DNA of 64,000 nt, taken from Aporrectodea caliginosa. Taxonomy: Eukaryota > Annelida > Clitellata > Crassiclitellata > Lumbricidae. Below, piece by piece: positions 1 to 10,766 of this stretch. The stretch is from assembly GCA_020284085.1 (NCBI GenBank), contig JACEVL010000054.1, positions 267,001 through 331,000 on the forward strand, in the 5' to 3' direction. The notes beneath the pieces were generated by a model that was not told the DNA's origin, did no database searches, and was given only the letters and a program-made list of their open reading frames with translations. Positions within the stretch are counted from its first letter, which is position 1; every line of letters starts with the position of its first letter. The position numbers and the translations under genes were made by a program.

Positions 1-351
1 ATAGACATGAGCTACTGGAACCTCATCTGCTGTATATGCTTCGCTATCATCTTTGCACGCATCACATAACAGGTTATCAGACGAAAGGTTAAGAATATCG
101 TTGACTTTTGTAAGTCTCTGTATGAACAAATCCGTATGCAGAGCTCCAAATCCTTCTGTAGGAAGGGAGAAGTCAGTTTTACAAACTGGACAAGGCATTG
201 TCCTTGAATATGTTCTCGAAGTTGACGATTTTGTCTCAAGGCAGTTGATGCAGAATGTGTGAAAACAAGGTAACCGTTTAGGCGCAGGCGACGTCTCGTT
301 GCAAAGAGAACACCGTGTTATGTCGACTAAACGTCCGTCTTCATCCGCCAT
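1..351 (-). CDS. TRIM gene A, 5' exon (RING + start of B-box), cut by window edge
   Basis: Open frame of 117 codons from an ATG at 351 down to base 1 without a stop. It encodes a C3HC4 RING with ligands CSLC, then C-F-H-T-F-C-x-x-C, then CPVC (residues 14 to about 58), followed by the linker and the first cysteines of a B-box (LLCDAC). It is a close paralogue of gene B exon 1 at 9650-10766: ITRCSLCNETS and KRLPCFH are shared, and so is the sequence just upstream of the ATG. By family, this would be an E3 ubiquitin ligase N-terminus. The rest of the gene lies left of the window, so whether it carries coil and NHL exons cannot be seen. The start is chosen by homology with gene B. Confidence 0.88.
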   Translation of the reverse strand, partial: MADEDGRLVDITRCSLCNETSPAPKRLPCFHTFCINCLETKSSTSRTYSRTMPCPVCKTDFSLPTEGFGALHTDLFIQRLTKVNDILNLSSDNLLCDACKDDSEAYTADEVPVAHVY

Positions 352-1350
352 TTTGAGTTACGTGGCAAGTTTTTGTAGACAGCTATCGAGGTCACACGAT
401 TTCACAGTGCGTATCTTCTGTTTGTGGTCATAGGTCTTAACTCTTAGGTTCTAGAAATATCAAATAGATGTAATAATTAATTACTATATGTGCCCGTTTG
501 TAATGCTTTAGGTGTTAGCCACAAGTAAAATATATAAAGAGTCGAGATTAAAGTGGTTCATAACTTATATATAGTAATACACCAAGTATAACTTACGATT
601 TAGGAGTAATGAAATTCGTGCAATAGCCTATGCAACAGCTATAGGCTCTTTTTAACGCTGCGTGAATAGTCTGCGTATGCGTATTTCACAATTGCATTGC
701 ACATAATGCCACTATAATACAGCAAGGCTGGTAGGGCAGAGCAATAATTTTGGCTCGGCAATATGTATGACTTTCATGGTACATGTAGGCTTGAATTTAG
801 CTGAGCGAGAAAGCTACCTTCGCAATGGCAAACAACGTTTACAATGACAATAGCCCTACCTGTTAGTTACTATGGCTCTTTACGCTGGGCGGTTTCGTTG
901 TGTATCGTCAACTTGGCAGCCATTCATCACACTTTTATTTGCCATGTGCTAAAATTTCTATCGGTAACGTCATTTGAAACCCATTTTTGAACTATTAGTC
1001 TACAACCAACACGAATAGATTATATAGATATTAGAAGCTACACACTGTTTTTGTTCTCTGGCTGATAACACTTGACAACAAATTTGAACTTTTTTGCTTC
1101 CTAAAAAACTTTAGCTGTTCTATATAGATTTTGGCACGCTGAATCCAGTGGTGTTCTCAGAATTGTTGTATCACGTAAGGTTTTTGAGAAAAATGGTTTG
1201 CAAGATTTTAAAAGAAATGCCCAGAAATTTACTTAGTGCATACATTTACAAAGTACTGTTATTTACTTTTTGTACATTTTAAAACTGAACAGCCGCTGAT
1301 TTGCGTTTGTATTCAAATATCAGAGGCCTCTCTGATCAATGTCAAACAGT
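352..1350. other. Upstream region of gene A, no gene seen
   Basis: No supported coding region. The first 150-250 bases resemble the region upstream of gene B (10767 onward, for example the shared GTAGACAGCTAT and the GTTCAT-containing stretch). This suggests that the duplication which produced A and B included proximal promoter sequence. No TATA or other element can be assigned with confidence. Confidence 0.5.
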
Positions 1351-1356
1351 CATCAG

Positions 1357-2658
1357 CTAGCATTCTAATGCTCCACACACCCTGGAGTCGTTTCTCCATT
1401 GTGGCAATGTCCTGATGTTCGCCATGTTAATCGCTGACATCACAAAGATTTGCTGGAAAAAATCCAGACGGGAATTAAAGAATTGTATTTTAGTAACAAC
1501 CATCAGATGCAATGCGTGAAGTATCTTTTCAACCAACTGAATATAATTTGCTGATCTGTTATTGCCGAGAAAGTTAACGTCCTTCAAAGACTGCCACTCA
1601 ATTAACTCAATTTTATTCAGGAGTTCGTCAAAGCGACTGTCATTCATCAGTTCTCTTATCTGTGGACCAGGAAATATGCCTTCTCATGTCTTGGCTTCAC
1701 TTATGCGAGGAAACATGTCTCTTAAGATTTTTGAACCCCTTCCCCTCTTTGTTCAATGCCTTGACAAAGTTCTTCACTAGTCCAAGCTTGATGTGAGGAG
1801 GTGGCAAGAAAATCTTACTGGGTTCAACAAGTGGTTCGTGATAAACTTTCCTTTGGCGTAGTACCAAATGTTTACGACGTGGCCAGTGGGTAGCGGGAAA
1901 CTTTAGCATGACTGACCCACTCACAAATGAAACAACAATACTTCGTATATCCTAGCTGCATCCAACAAGAAGCTGAAGAAGTGCTACAAATTTCAAATCA
2001 CCACGCAGTTAACAGTTGTGCCTACTGACTGGATAGATGACAGTAACAGTTTATATTATTAGTTCCTTGTGCCAATAGATTCCAGCCCTGAATCTGAGAG
2101 CACAGCAATTCCGCTTGATCCTTTCACGAATTTCAGTCCCTGACTAGGTTATTAAATTTTAGCTCAGGTTGAGTTATCAAATGAGGCTCACGGCACTGCA
2201 GTGGTTGGAAATCAGGATCAATACAGTCTTCTGTTCCCTTTTTCACATTTTCACCAATGTCTCCGATGGTAAAAACAGCCCGTGGATTGGGTAGACCTAC
2301 AGGAAGGCTGTCATCATGTGGTAGTGGTCTCAGTGCCGATGGAAGATTAGGATATTCAATATTGGTTTCTTGCTTTTGGAGGAATGGCCAAAACATTTGT
2401 CAAAAAGAAACAGCAGTTTGAAACATGATTTTTGCTCCCTTCATATCATTGGAATAGCAAACGGCATAGACGGCCGATAACCAGTAATCCATGCTCTGAG
2501 ATTGACTGCGCAAGATGTGCAACAAATTTTAGGTACCCAACCTTTATCCTGATCGCCAACTTTATATCCTTTGAAGTACAGTTCATGTGCTTTCTTAACA
2601 AGGGATAGTCATCGCCTTCTTTTGAGATTTTCAAGTGAACTCGCCGTAGTTGTAACAC
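1357..2658 (-). pseudogene. Decayed multi-fragment gene of unknown, probably transposon-associated type
   Basis: Four open stretches on the minus strand (2658-2446, 2396-2133, 1924-1697, 1647-1357) read like successive pieces of one protein in shifted frames. The third contains THWPRRKHL and then LPPPHIKLGLVKNFVKALNK. The fourth contains ELIEWQSLKDVNFLGNN and FFNSRLDFF. I recognise the pattern 'W-P-x-R-x-x-L ... LPPLHIKLGLxKNFVKA' as a dispersed invertebrate protein with many copies per genome, but I do not know an accepted name or function. Frame changes and the absence of one continuous frame indicate a pseudogene. The expected segments in between appear shortened. Confidence 0.5.
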
Positions 2659-2699
2659 AACGGCTTTTGACGCATATATACGTTACATTTCGCTCAACT

Positions 2700-4149
2700 T
2701 GCTACTCTAACGTTTAAAAAAGAATATGTTGCCATAATGGTGAACCCTCATATATTTATTCTTAAGTATGCTCCATGCTATTTATACCCGTTGATCATCA
2801 ACATACATACAAACTTACATCAACGCGTCTGTTTATGCTACCTCCTTTTAGCCTGTCCTGCCAACATCCTTCATGAATAAGCATGCTGGGCATGCCCAGG
2901 CATGCCTAAGCCTTACATTTACATTGAACGTTGTGCAACATGCACTGAGTGCATGTCCAGGCATGCCTGGAACACAAAAAACACCTTACCTTGTGGCAGC
3001 ATATAAGTAGACTAAAAATGTGAAATTAAATTCCAAAATGGGCTATATAAAAAAATTTCTACGTGATAGGAAATTTTCAAGGTCATTTTCGTGATCAGCA
3101 GCCAAAAATACATAAGGTACACCCAACAGTTTTCAGGAAGCAAAACCTGTGTTGTCCAGTGTAATATGAATTATCCTCTTTACTGCTCAGTGCTCACTAG
3201 CTTGATTAAATTTAAAAATTGCAGCATACTTGAGCGGTCGTTGGGTATGAAACCATGGGATGTTTGTTTCGCGATGTGTCCAACTAAATTTGCATAAGAC
3301 ATACTCAGTGTATGTAGGCCTAAGTTTCTGGCAGCCTGTATGTCGAGTATCGCCTGCAGCTGAATAGGTGCATATCATTGGCAAATACGGTACTACTCTG
3401 ATAGATTCACTGCAATCGCAATGAGTTATTTCGAATTGGAGGGTTTCTTGAGTTATAGTTGTTTTTGCATTACTTAATACACTATGTGCGAACTCAAAAC
3501 CAAAATAGAACCGCATTAGCACTTTAATGTTTTGCGTATATGGAAAAACTTACTATGCTTCATTTGGCGTGTCTTCATCACAGACGACATAAGAGCCAGC
3601 TAGACTTGTCAGGTCATACGACGTGAATAGACAGTTACCAATCCTGTGTAGTATAAGTCACGGTCTTTGGACTGAGCCCAAACAATTCGTCAATTTTTAT
3701 TCATAGTGCGTATGAAATAATTATTATGATTTTCTTCGGAACTGCAGTGCACTTGTTATGTAACGAGACGTGAGATGCGACCGCCAGCGGCGCTGCGATG
3801 CATTGGCCTCCACTGAACACTACTGATAGCCTACCTTATAAGGACGCTTTTAACTTCTACTCTTCCTGGTCGTTGACTCACACCGTGGGCGAACGGAAGA
3901 TGTCTGGTCTGGGACGCCTCTACATTTGACAACATCGTCTCAGAGCTGTCGTTACGTTTGCTTCAGCTAAAAGAATATATACCCATTTTTTATTGCGCCA
4001 TTTGCCTTTGAAGTCCCCGGCCCAATAAACGAAATACGTTTTGCGCCATTAGGAACCGATTGGTAGTACCGATTTACCTGAGTCCAGAAGAAGACTATTC
4101 TTCGGTAGCGATTGGCTTTACTGAGGGCAGAAGGGTTTATTCAGATCAG
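2700..4149. other. Intergenic, no gene seen
   Basis: No supported coding region; short open frames here have no recognisable composition or motif. Around 2880-2975 there are repeated GGCATGCC-type palindromic words. Nothing else can be supported. Confidence 0.5.
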
Positions 4150-4300
4150 CAGTGGCGTCACTAGGGGAGGTGCGAAAGGTGCGGGCCGCACCGGCTGAGA
4201 CCTTCAGAAGGGCGACACCAAAATGACAACTGACTGGGTTTTTTTTAAATTTGCGAAGAGTTTTAGCAGAAAATAATTATTTCTAAATTAACAATAGCAT
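4150..4300 (+). mobile_element. Possible hAT-type element end
   Basis: The sequence starting CAGTGGCGTCACTAGGGG resembles the terminal repeat of non-autonomous hAT elements, and of the well-bounded element at 38502-38787, which begins CAGTGGCGTAACGAGG. No matching opposite terminus or target-site duplication was found downstream, so this may be one surviving end or chance. Confidence 0.3.
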
Positions 4301-4439
4301 AATTTTATGAAAAAAAGTTTTTCGTAAGCCCAGCTTACCTTACCTGTACTATGTAAATTTACCTAAAGCTGAAACTCTATGCTAATTTACGTTTTTTAGC
4401 CTTCTAATGCGCTCTTGTCAGTGCGGTCATTATTACCCA

Positions 4440-5240
4440 ATTACAATGACACTTCGAATCACAGCAGTAGTGCTGAAAGCAGCGTTGCACACGTACGTGT
4501 GTAAAGTGTGTGTGTGGGGGGGGTAATTTCCAGACCGATGGCTAGCTAGCGAACAGCAACTCGAAGATCCCGCTCTGCCTTGGAAGAAAGCAAAACTTAA
4601 CCTATACATGTACTCGTAAAACACGCAACTTCCGAGTCGTCAGTCGAACGAGAAATTCAACTGTACAGTTCAGATGTTTGAATATTTCTATGGACGACGT
4701 TTCGACCTGTTGGTGTTATTGTAGGCCAAAATGCTGTTCGCAATTGGCTTTCCTATAAAGAACCTTCTGTCTATCTCTTTAGCTCAATCATAGTAGTGTA
4801 ATTTTAGGTAGGCCTGCACAATCAAAATGGATAGATTAATTATCCGAATGTAAAGAAAGCCTTTATTGCACGCTGTTGCTTCTACTTTGGCTAATGATAT
4901 TAAATTAACATATCAACTGCAGCATTATTGGACAGACGTTGGAACAGTAAACTGCATCGAACTTGGATAAAGAAACTACCTTAAAATTAAGGTCTGAAAG
5001 GCGGGCTCAGTTTTAATGACTTCTAGTATTAAAGAACTGCTTATAACTGAACACGCGCAAGTCGCGCATATCAGTCTCAAAATCTTTATAGAATACATGT
5101 TGTTCTAAGTCAATGACCATAACCAGAGAATAATAATTTGTAAAACACTATTAACATTAATTGATTTAGAACTTTGGCAACGTAAATAGTGTACAATAAC
5201 TCTAATTCTATTAACATTTGAATTATGAATGAATACACAA
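4440..5240. other. Intergenic, no gene seen
   Basis: Only short open frames without recognisable motifs. Contains a short G-rich run and GTGT repeats near 4500-4525. Nothing else supportable. Confidence 0.45.
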
Positions 5241-5271
5241 GTTTTATGCGCATGTCATCGACCTCTGCGTT

Positions 5272-5957
5272 AGTTGCTGGCCACAGTAGGATGACAGACT
5301 GCGTTGGTTCTGATCTAGACATTAGTTTAACACTGATGACCAGATTTATTCAGTCAAGCAACCTTGAGGCCAAGCTTCTAAACAGTTCCATATAGTATGT
5401 AAACCAGGGAGTTACCTTTTTCGTTTAACCTGAATGTTTTCGCTGTTGAACTTCAAACTAAAATCTACATCGTTGATCTTTTGCGGGTTAGTGCGATAAT
5501 AGGCCTACATTTTACAACCCAACTGTGGCGTTGCCCAATGTTGGTATAATTATTATAGTATTGTACCTACTTAAGATACCCTTCTCGGACCGGTCAGGTA
5601 GACCAAAAGTCTGAAAAAAATATTTAAGACGAGACCAGGCGTGAATCTGCATAAGAAATATTTAAGAGACGTTGAGGTTTGAGACTAGACTGTCTTCTGA
5701 TGTTCAAATAGGGCCTCTAACAGTATAGATAACCTATTAGCAGTTGCGAAATAATTGTATTCCACTTCTTTAGTTTTAGCTAGCTACTAAAATGATTTTA
5801 TTATTTTAAAATAAACATGTTATAAATGTTTGCTTTCTAGACGTTGAGAATCAAGATACCAAGTCAATACACAGTTCTCAATACCTTTTTGAGCTTGATT
5901 TGTCGAGAGCGAAATTTGTAGTGTGTTCTGAGTGAAAAGTTTTCTTAACAAATGCAG
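5272..5957 (-). repeat. Segmental duplication of gene C 3' flank
   Basis: This stretch is a diverged copy of 13262-13915, the region immediately downstream of the gene C NHL exon. Shared words in the same order include a GTTGG(T/C)TCTGATCTAGACATTAG block, a GTTCCATA(T/G)AGTATG block, AAGATACC..CTCTCG, and TTAACAAATGCAGTTACAG next to the stop codon. It runs without a break into the truncated NHL exon at 5958-6103. Confidence 0.7.
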
Positions 5958-6103
5958 TTACAGGAGTTCCATATAAATGTCAAATATCAGAACTTGACCT
6001 GGACCCATGCCAGAGGCGTTTTCGGTCAAGAGCAGTTGATTGTTAGACTGGTCTAGAATGATCCGACATGGATGCCTCAGCACGACTGTTCTCGTGAGAA
6101 TCT
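5958..6103 (-). pseudogene. Truncated NHL exon (C-terminal tail only)
   Basis: On the minus strand an open frame of about 48 codons matches the last 48 codons of the gene C NHL exon. Both carry LTRT, LDQSNN, LLL, GPGQVLIFDIY and then a TAA stop in the same place. Upstream of 6103 the similarity stops abruptly and no further propeller repeats follow. Being only the end of a beta-propeller, it cannot fold as a domain. It is best read as the relic of a duplicated TRIM-NHL gene that once lay between genes A and B. Confidence 0.75.
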
Positions 6104-6119
6104 ATTTCGAAATTTTCGG

Positions 6120-6620
6120 TTACTTTTAACGACTATTCGACCGATGTCTTTGAGAATGACGAAAGAATGCTTCTTGAAAGAAGGATTTTAAAATTAGACT
6201 CTGTATTAGATTTACTTAAATGGAATGTCGGATTGTGTTTGTTTCTCATTAACACATGTATTGTATTGCATTTTATTCTGCGCAGTTAATTGTAAACAAC
6301 GTAAGATGTGTGCTTATTTTAGCAGCTTATATATACCAAATTCTCGCCATCAAAATTAATAAAATTCTCTAGACTGTCGGTGCTAACTAGGCCTACAGCT
6401 AAAATCGATACATTTCTCTTCAACGTCCTGATCTGGCACGCTCAAGGAGTTCTTGTATGTGAAAGCTGGATTTAATGTGATTTCATAAAATTATTACATC
6501 ATAGTTAAGGACTGAATAGCAAAAGTCTTTTCTCACATTTTAGACTAAGATTATATATAGATCAATCATTGATTTCTTTCGAAATCTTATGCTCTTTATG
6601 ATCATTTGTCTGCTTATTCA
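6120..6620. other. 3' flank of gene B, no gene seen
   Basis: No coding region supported; presumably contains the 3' untranslated region of gene B. No unambiguous minus-strand polyadenylation signal was identified close to the stop. Confidence 0.4.
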
Positions 6621-6623
6621 ATT

Positions 6624-7483
6624 TTAATCTAGATCGAAAACCAAAACTTTACCAGGTCTTACATTCAAGTCCCACTCATTGTCTGTCAGAAATAGCTTCC
6701 CTTTACATTCGTCGAGATAGAATTTACTTAAGCGTCGCGTGACACCTTTTACTCTTATCGACAGAAGTTCTCGAATGAACGTCAGTTGTGGACTCAATAG
6801 AAGAAGTCGACTGTTGTTTTGATCCGCCACGATGATATTTCCAGCGTCGTCCACTGCTAAATACGCTGGAAAGTGAAGTTGTCCAAACTGTGATCCTCTT
6901 TTCCCACCAAATGAAAGCAAAACATTTCCATTTCTGTCCACAATGCATATCTTATTCTCACTATCTTTACGACATCCAAAACAAACAACGAAATGACCAT
7001 TGTTGAGTTCCACTGCATGCCATGGATGAACAATTCCGGAATCTATCGAGAATTTCACTTGATGTAACATTTCTCCTTCGGGTGTATATTCGCGCAGCTG
7101 ACTACTGTAGTAGAAAGTGACGATTAACGTAGACTTCTTTGTAACAGACAGACGACCTCCGTCATTCCCAGTCGACCATTTTCTTATCAAATTTCCATTA
7201 GTTTCAAGTCTCATCACGTATTTAATTCTTTGCAAGTCCATTATGTAAAGACATTCATATTTAGGACACGATACAATGTCTTGTGGGTTAGTTAAGCCCT
7301 TTACCGCAACCTTGTGCTTGAAACTGAACGTTGTTGAATCAAATATTTCAATCTCTGAATTACTTCCACTTATGAGGAAAAGGTCATTTCCCAATACAGT
7401 CAGTCCCATTACAGAGTTGCTTCCAGTGGGTGGTCTTGAGATGATGTGACTCAAAACTGGAGTTTGATTGCGTCCATGTAATC
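6624..7483 (-). CDS. TRIM-NHL gene B, exon 3: NHL beta-propeller and stop
   Basis: The minus-strand exon opens after a CTTTTAG acceptor (AG at 7485-7484) in phase 1 and ends with TAA at 6624, giving about 285 codons. NHL-type repeats are visible: GNVLLSFGGKRGSQFGQL followed by F-P-A-Y-L-A-V-D-D-x-G-N-I-I-V-A-D-x-N-N-S-R-L-L-L-L, with earlier blades around NPQDIVSC and LFLISG. In TRIM-NHL proteins this C-terminal propeller binds RNA or protein partners. It joins exon 2 (8646-8047) and exon 1 (10766-9650) to give a continuous 858-residue frame, the same length as gene D. The true exon start lies upstream of the first in-frame start-like codon at 7454. Confidence 0.88.
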
Positions 7484-7638
7484 CTAAAAGATTAAATTAA
7501 AATATTGATTGAACATTAGTTAATGACCAGCATAAATCAAACATTCTCTGTAGCATTTGAATTGGAGAATCACATGCAAGATCGATACTTGAGTCTCATG
7601 CACCTAAATGTTCGCTCTGCGAGGCTGTATCAACGCCA

Positions 7639-7640
<2 letters not shown>

Positions 7641-7675
<35 letters not shown>
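7641..7675. repeat. (AT)n microsatellite
   Basis: About 17 uninterrupted AT dinucleotides in the intron between gene B exons 2 and 3. Confidence 0.9.
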
Positions 7676-7678
<3 letters not shown>

Positions 7679-8046
7679 CAGATGGATTAGCGATGAACCT
7701 TAATCTGATCCTTTGATGTCGATGTCGTAACTAAAATATCACTTGATGTCGATTTCGTCAAGACAGAAGCAGGCTGTGCATATCATTATGTTTGGACTAT
7801 GTTTAAAAAAACTAAAACCCTGTGCTGTTTTTGGTGTGGACGCAGTGAAAATCAGAGCACCCAGTGAACGAGTGTAACAGCTGAACCTCAGAGGTGAGCA
7901 AAGACTAAACTATAAGATTAACTTTAAACTGGATTAGGATATGTTAATTAGGGTCAGCATTGCCAAACAGCAAAAATAACGTTACTGTGCAGGTTTTCTC
8001 GGTGACTACAACTTTAAATATAAATTTAGTATAGCAGTAGTACAAC

Positions 8047-8646
8047 CTTGCATCACTGTGACTGTTGAGTCGTTTTTCCTCTTGGCAAGTTCCAGTAGCT
8101 GTTCTAGATGCTCTGCTTTTTCATTCAAGGTTTCTATCATCTTCTCTTTCACTGCAATATATTGATCTTTCTCATTTACCTTTTTCTCCAGAAGCTCAGC
8201 ATTTGCGGCCAACTCGATCTTTTCTTTATCTTGTGCTACTTTCCTTTCTTTCAATTGCTCTGTGTGAAATTGTTGAATTTCTTCGATTTTAAGCCGACAT
8301 ACCTCTAACTCCTTCTGTGATTTCTTCAATCTTGTTTGTAGAGATATTTGAACCACTTTCTCTCTGTCCACTTCTTGCTTCTGTTTCTCAATTATCTTTT
8401 GCAAAGTCATGTTAGATCGAGTTTCTTTGTCGAGTTTCCTTTTTAGTTCATCTATCATTGTTTGCAACGTTGTTGTTTTCATTACCTCCTCGAAAGTGTC
8501 TTTCTTTTGTTCCTCAATTGCAGATTTTAAGCTTCTTATAATTATTTTGTCTTCGCTCAACTCTTGCTGAAGCTTTTCGGGCTTCGAAAGGATATCTTCC
8601 AACGAACACTCTCTATCTTGACTTTGCGTTTTCAAATCCTTGTCCA
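8047..8646 (-). CDS. TRIM-NHL gene B, exon 2: long coiled coil
   Basis: The exon begins after a TGTGCAG acceptor (AG at 8648-8647) in phase 1 and ends at CAAG before GTTGTA, also in phase 1. It is 600 bases, about 199 residues, almost wholly charged and leucine-rich with heptad-like spacing (for example KLQQELSEDKIIIRSLKSAI and KEKIELAANAELLEKKV). It is an extra coil inserted between the standard TRIM coiled coil and the NHL propeller, and is probably an oligomerisation or spacing rod. Homologous exons occur in gene D (40400-40948) and gene F (63595 onward), but not in gene C. Sequence beyond the donor also stays open for a few codons, so the donor is inferred from phase and consensus. Confidence 0.85.
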
Positions 8647-8779
8647 CTGCACATCAGCATAAAAACAACGTTTCAAAGAATCAAATTTAAATTGGCAGAA
8701 AACGTTTCTCTTATATAGGCCCCTACTAAAATTTTTATACCGAATGCATGCTCGTGTTAACAACTGGCTTTGACTCTAA

Positions 8780-9640
8780 AATAAAAACTTACCTCTTCCA
8801 ATCCTTTTTTGATTCATAATGATTCCTTTAATCCAGTTTCAGCGTGCACTAATTGACATTGTAATGCGATACTACCAAATTACAATTGTAGTGTAGGCTT
8901 TTATATAATTTATGATGCACACCGTTGTTTAGGAAGTCTATTTTTTAAAAGGTAACTGCACTGTTCAATTTCTTCTCTGTACACACCAGATGAACAAAAG
9001 TTACAGCTTGTTTTCAAACCTACATTTTGTTTATACCTAACCTTCAACTCTGCACCTCACAAGGACCTTTGGTGCGCTGACCCAATTCTTTGCACAGGTG
9101 CAATGTGCATACAAATCATGTAGCCTAATGCCCTTTATCCTTACGATTTTTTTCATTTAGGGATGCTACTTATTATGAAAAAGTAGAAAGCAAGCACAAC
9201 CTATAGTTAAAGAGTTTGCAAGTGCGTGTGAATTCAGACTTAGGTGTGCAACTGTGCAACGATATAACATATTCTACTATTGTCTACTTGCACACTTAGT
9301 GCACTCACTAAGCACAGTTAGTCCTATTCACTAAGCACATTTAAGCCTATTCTGAAAATTTGGAGGATGCTGTCTTCAGCCTATAGAGTGTAAGATAATC
9401 GTACAGTCTGGTAATTTATTTCGAGTTAGGTAATGGAGGTAAACAAGGCCATGGCGATGGACTAAGATCATTTCCTAATAACACACCCGGCAGTTGGAAG
9501 AAATTTCAATTTTTTAAATTCTTTAAAATGTTATTGTAATTAAGAAAAATAGCTAATTGAAACTGTCATTATTATTTGTGAAATTAATTTATTCAGAGAG
9601 GCCTAGGTCTATGTATCAGAAACAACATTATGCAAATCTT
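8780..9640. other. Intron 1 of gene B
   Basis: No coding content seen. AT-rich sequence; around 9100-9360 short words such as TGCACA and AGCACA recur. Presumed to be removed by splicing between the phase-1 donor at 9650/9649 and the acceptor at 8648-8647. Confidence 0.55.
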
Positions 9641-9649
9641 TATACCAAC

Positions 9650-10766
9650 CAAATACTTTGCCGACAGAGTTTCCACCACATGTCGTTAGGAAATCTTCCA
9701 GTTTTGACTTCTTGAAATCTATCGTAAACTGAGTAACCTGTCGCGATTGCCTGCTCTTCGTAAAATTCTCTACTTCAGCCAATTTTTCCACAAAATTGTT
9801 TACAACCCGACAGAAGTCACCAGGAGAACCTTTTCCTTCGAGCTCTTCAGCGTAGCTTAAGTAGCTCTTTAGAGTAGACATTTTTCTGGTAAGATCTTCA
9901 TAATCAGTTTCAACATCGTCTAATTTACTATCCTTTAACGATTCAATTTGCTCGAGCAGAATGTGAGCGTGTGTGTCAACCAACCTTTTCAACCTACTCT
10001 TTGCTGTATCAACTAATGATTTTACTTCACCGGTTCTTCGGATTATGTCTGATTTTTCTTTCTGAAGGAGTTGAAGTTTGTTCAAAATATCTTGATCGCA
10101 ACGAGAAAGGCAACTTGCATTATTCTGAATCTGTTTTCGGGATTCATTTGCAACCTTTTCCAGTTCAGTCCAGCGGTGATTTTGATGACTTTCCATGAAG
10201 CATAAAGCACAAACGACACTTTTGCAGTCGGAACAATACAATTTCAACTTCTCTTCAGTGTGATTTACGCAGCTATTAGGTTCCAATTGCTCCATTAATT
10301 CTCTGCTAATTGTTTCATTTATCAAATTAACGAATGTGTGATCCCTCGTGAGTTCACTCTTTTTATGCACTCTGCAACAATTGTTACATAATCTCATGCA
10401 ACATTTTGCACAATACATATGAGCTGATGAGACCTCATGTCCTGTATCTGTATCGTTCTCTTCTTGGCATGCATTGCATACCAGACTATTAGACGAAAGG
10501 TTAATGATATCGTTGACTTCTGTAAGTCTCTGTATAAACGAATCTGTATGCAGCCCTCCAAATCCTGCTGAAGGGAGTGAGCAGTCAGTTTCACAAACAG
10601 GACAAGATATCTTCTTTTTTAAACGCGTTTCTGAAGTAGATGCTGTTGTCTGAAGGCAGTCGATGCAGAATACATGAAAACAAGGTAACCGTTTTGGCTC
10701 AAGCGACGTCTCGTTGCAAAGAGAACAACGAGTAATATCTACGACACGTTCGTCTACACCCGCCAT
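9650..10766 (-). CDS. TRIM-NHL gene B, exon 1: RING, two B-boxes, coiled coil
   Basis: ATG at 10766 opens a frame of 372 codons plus one base. RING of C3HC4 type at residues 14-58 (C14, C17, C29, H31, C34, C37, C55, C58). B-box 1 at about 97-147 begins CNAC and contains CAKCCMRLCNNCC. B-box 2 at about 165-205 contains CVNHTEEKLKLYCSDC, CALCF and ESHQNH. A coiled coil follows to about residue 330. This is the classical tripartite (TRIM) order, and the RING should act as an E3 ubiquitin ligase module with an E2 enzyme in the cytoplasm. The exon probably ends at G|GTTGGT (9650), phase 1, at the same protein position as in C, D and F. The donor is weaker than in D and F, which use G|GTAAG. Confidence 0.9.
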
